Origin: Fimbriimonadales bacterium
GTDB taxonomy: Bacteria; Armatimonadota; Fimbriimonadia; Fimbriimonadales; Fimbriimonadaceae
NCBI GenBank assembly: GCA_026392145.1
Contig: JAPLCS010000112.1
Coordinates: forward strand, 1 to 5,762
Length of the DNA stretch: 5,762 bases
Direction: 5' to 3'
The first letter of the stretch is position 1; the number at the start of each line of letters is the position of its first letter. Below are positions 5,183 through 5,762 of this stretch, piece by piece. The notes below the pieces were generated by a model, which worked only from the letters and a program-made list of their open reading frames with translations, was not told where the DNA came from and did no database searches. The position numbers and the translations under genes are program-made.

Positions 5183-5762
5183 ATGTTCGGCTGGTTCTTT
5201 CCGTTGATGGTCGCTGGCACAAGCCACCCGCAAACCCAATCAAATTCTCAAAACGCAACCAGACCAAACATCATCCTAGTCTTTTCCGATGACCACGCAA
5301 GACAGGCAATTTCCGCCTACGGCTCAAAACTCATCAAAACACCCTCCATCGACCGGCTCGCTTCCCAAGGCACCCTGTTTACTCGCCACTACACCTCAAA
5401 TCCAATCTGCGCCCCTAGCCGAGCAACCCTACTTACCGGACTCTATAGCCACGCCAATGGCCACAAAGACAACGAGAGTAAATTCGACGGAACCCAGCCT
5501 AACATCGCCAAAATGCTCCAATCCGCAGGCTATCAAACCGCATGGATCGGTAAATGGCACCTAGAATCCAACCCCACAGGGTTCAATCACTGGGAAATCC
5601 TCCCCGGCCAAGGAGCCTACTACCAACCCAAATTCATCACTCCCAAAGGCAACATCTCCACCTCGGGCTACGTCACCGACATCATCACCCAAAAGAGCCT
5701 CACCTGGCTCAAAGAAGCATCCTCACAGCCCTCTCCATTCTTCCTCGTAATCGGACACAAAG
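5183..5762 (+). CDS. Sulfatase, S1 formylglycine-dependent family (partial, N-terminal 193 codons)
   Basis: It hydrolyses sulfate esters, most likely on a sulfated polysaccharide, outside the cytoplasm. A short hydrophobic N-terminus (FGWFFPLMVAG) suggests a signal peptide. The alkaline-phosphatase-like fold opens with RPNIILVFSDDHA, where D36 and D37 are the expected calcium ligands. CAPSRATLLTG at 76-86 is the sulfatase signature, with C76 the residue converted to formylglycine and R80 its partner. WIGKWHL (121-127) supplies the conserved K124 and H126. The frame is open at the right edge at GHK, where family members continue with a further catalytic segment; complete enzymes are usually about 450-550 residues. 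ATG 5183 is the first possible start because an in-frame TGA lies at 5177-5179. A separate formylglycine-generating enzyme (anaerobic type or FGE) would be needed and is not in the window. The exact substrate subclass cannot be told from this part. Confidence 0.93.
   Translation, partial: MFGWFFPLMVAGTSHPQTQSNSQNATRPNIILVFSDDHARQAISAYGSKLIKTPSIDRLASQGTLFTRHYTSNPICAPSRATLLTGLYSHANGHKDNESKFDGTQPNIAKMLQSAGYQTAWIGKWHLESNPTGFNHWEILPGQGAYYQPKFITPKGNISTSGYVTDIITQKSLTWLKEASSQPSPFFLVIGHK

Noticed and set aside
5289..5564. Plus-strand 91-codon open frame
   Set aside because: It overlaps the sulfatase in another frame. The sulfatase frame carries the CAPSR signature and is plainly the real one.
1..5762. 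tRNA, rRNA or CRISPR arrays
   Set aside because: No cloverleaf-like sequence, rRNA segment or regularly spaced repeats were found on reading both strands.

Overview
The window looks like a bacterial chromosome of middling GC content. The best guess is Armatimonadota (Fimbriimonadales-like), with Planctomycetota or another polysaccharide-degrading phylum as the alternative. The clues are a pseudopilin of the type abundant in those groups, an S1-family sulfatase, a LolA-like protein, and starts that mostly lack a Shine-Dalgarno sequence. This assignment is inference and not firm.

Layout: positions 1-51 hold the start of a minus-strand gene with a good ribosome binding site. Positions 52-347 are mainly non-coding and contain a long imperfect inverted repeat (122-199) and a possible 20-residue leader ORF (271-333). 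Positions 348-3253 hold a compact plus-strand cluster of three genes. The first is a membrane disulfide-forming protein (VKOR-like core plus a periplasmic thioredoxin-like domain, with three CxxC motifs). Four bases later comes a secreted small protein with ten cysteines. After a 49-base gap containing a perfect 8-bp hairpin comes a protein joining four membrane helices to a type II/IV pseudopilin. Positions 3195-3704 look like a gene graveyard on the minus strand, with a clear C-terminal remnant of a serine recombinase running tail to tail into the pseudopilin gene. A small basic ORF (3705-3962), possibly frameshifted, follows. The right part holds a complete LolA-like exported protein (3970-5094) and the first 193 codons of a sulfatase (5183 to the end).

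How the genes may work together: the VKOR-Trx fusion is a plausible dedicated oxidase for the ten-cysteine secreted protein beside it, and perhaps for the cysteines of the pseudopilin. This would be a three-gene disulfide relay, cargo and export/display cluster. I do not recognise it as a described system and it is the main item worth pursuing. The recombinase remnant at its right edge and a shift in codon use between 348-3253 and 3970-5762 fit acquisition as an accessory island. The LolA-like gene and the sulfatase appear to be unrelated neighbours.
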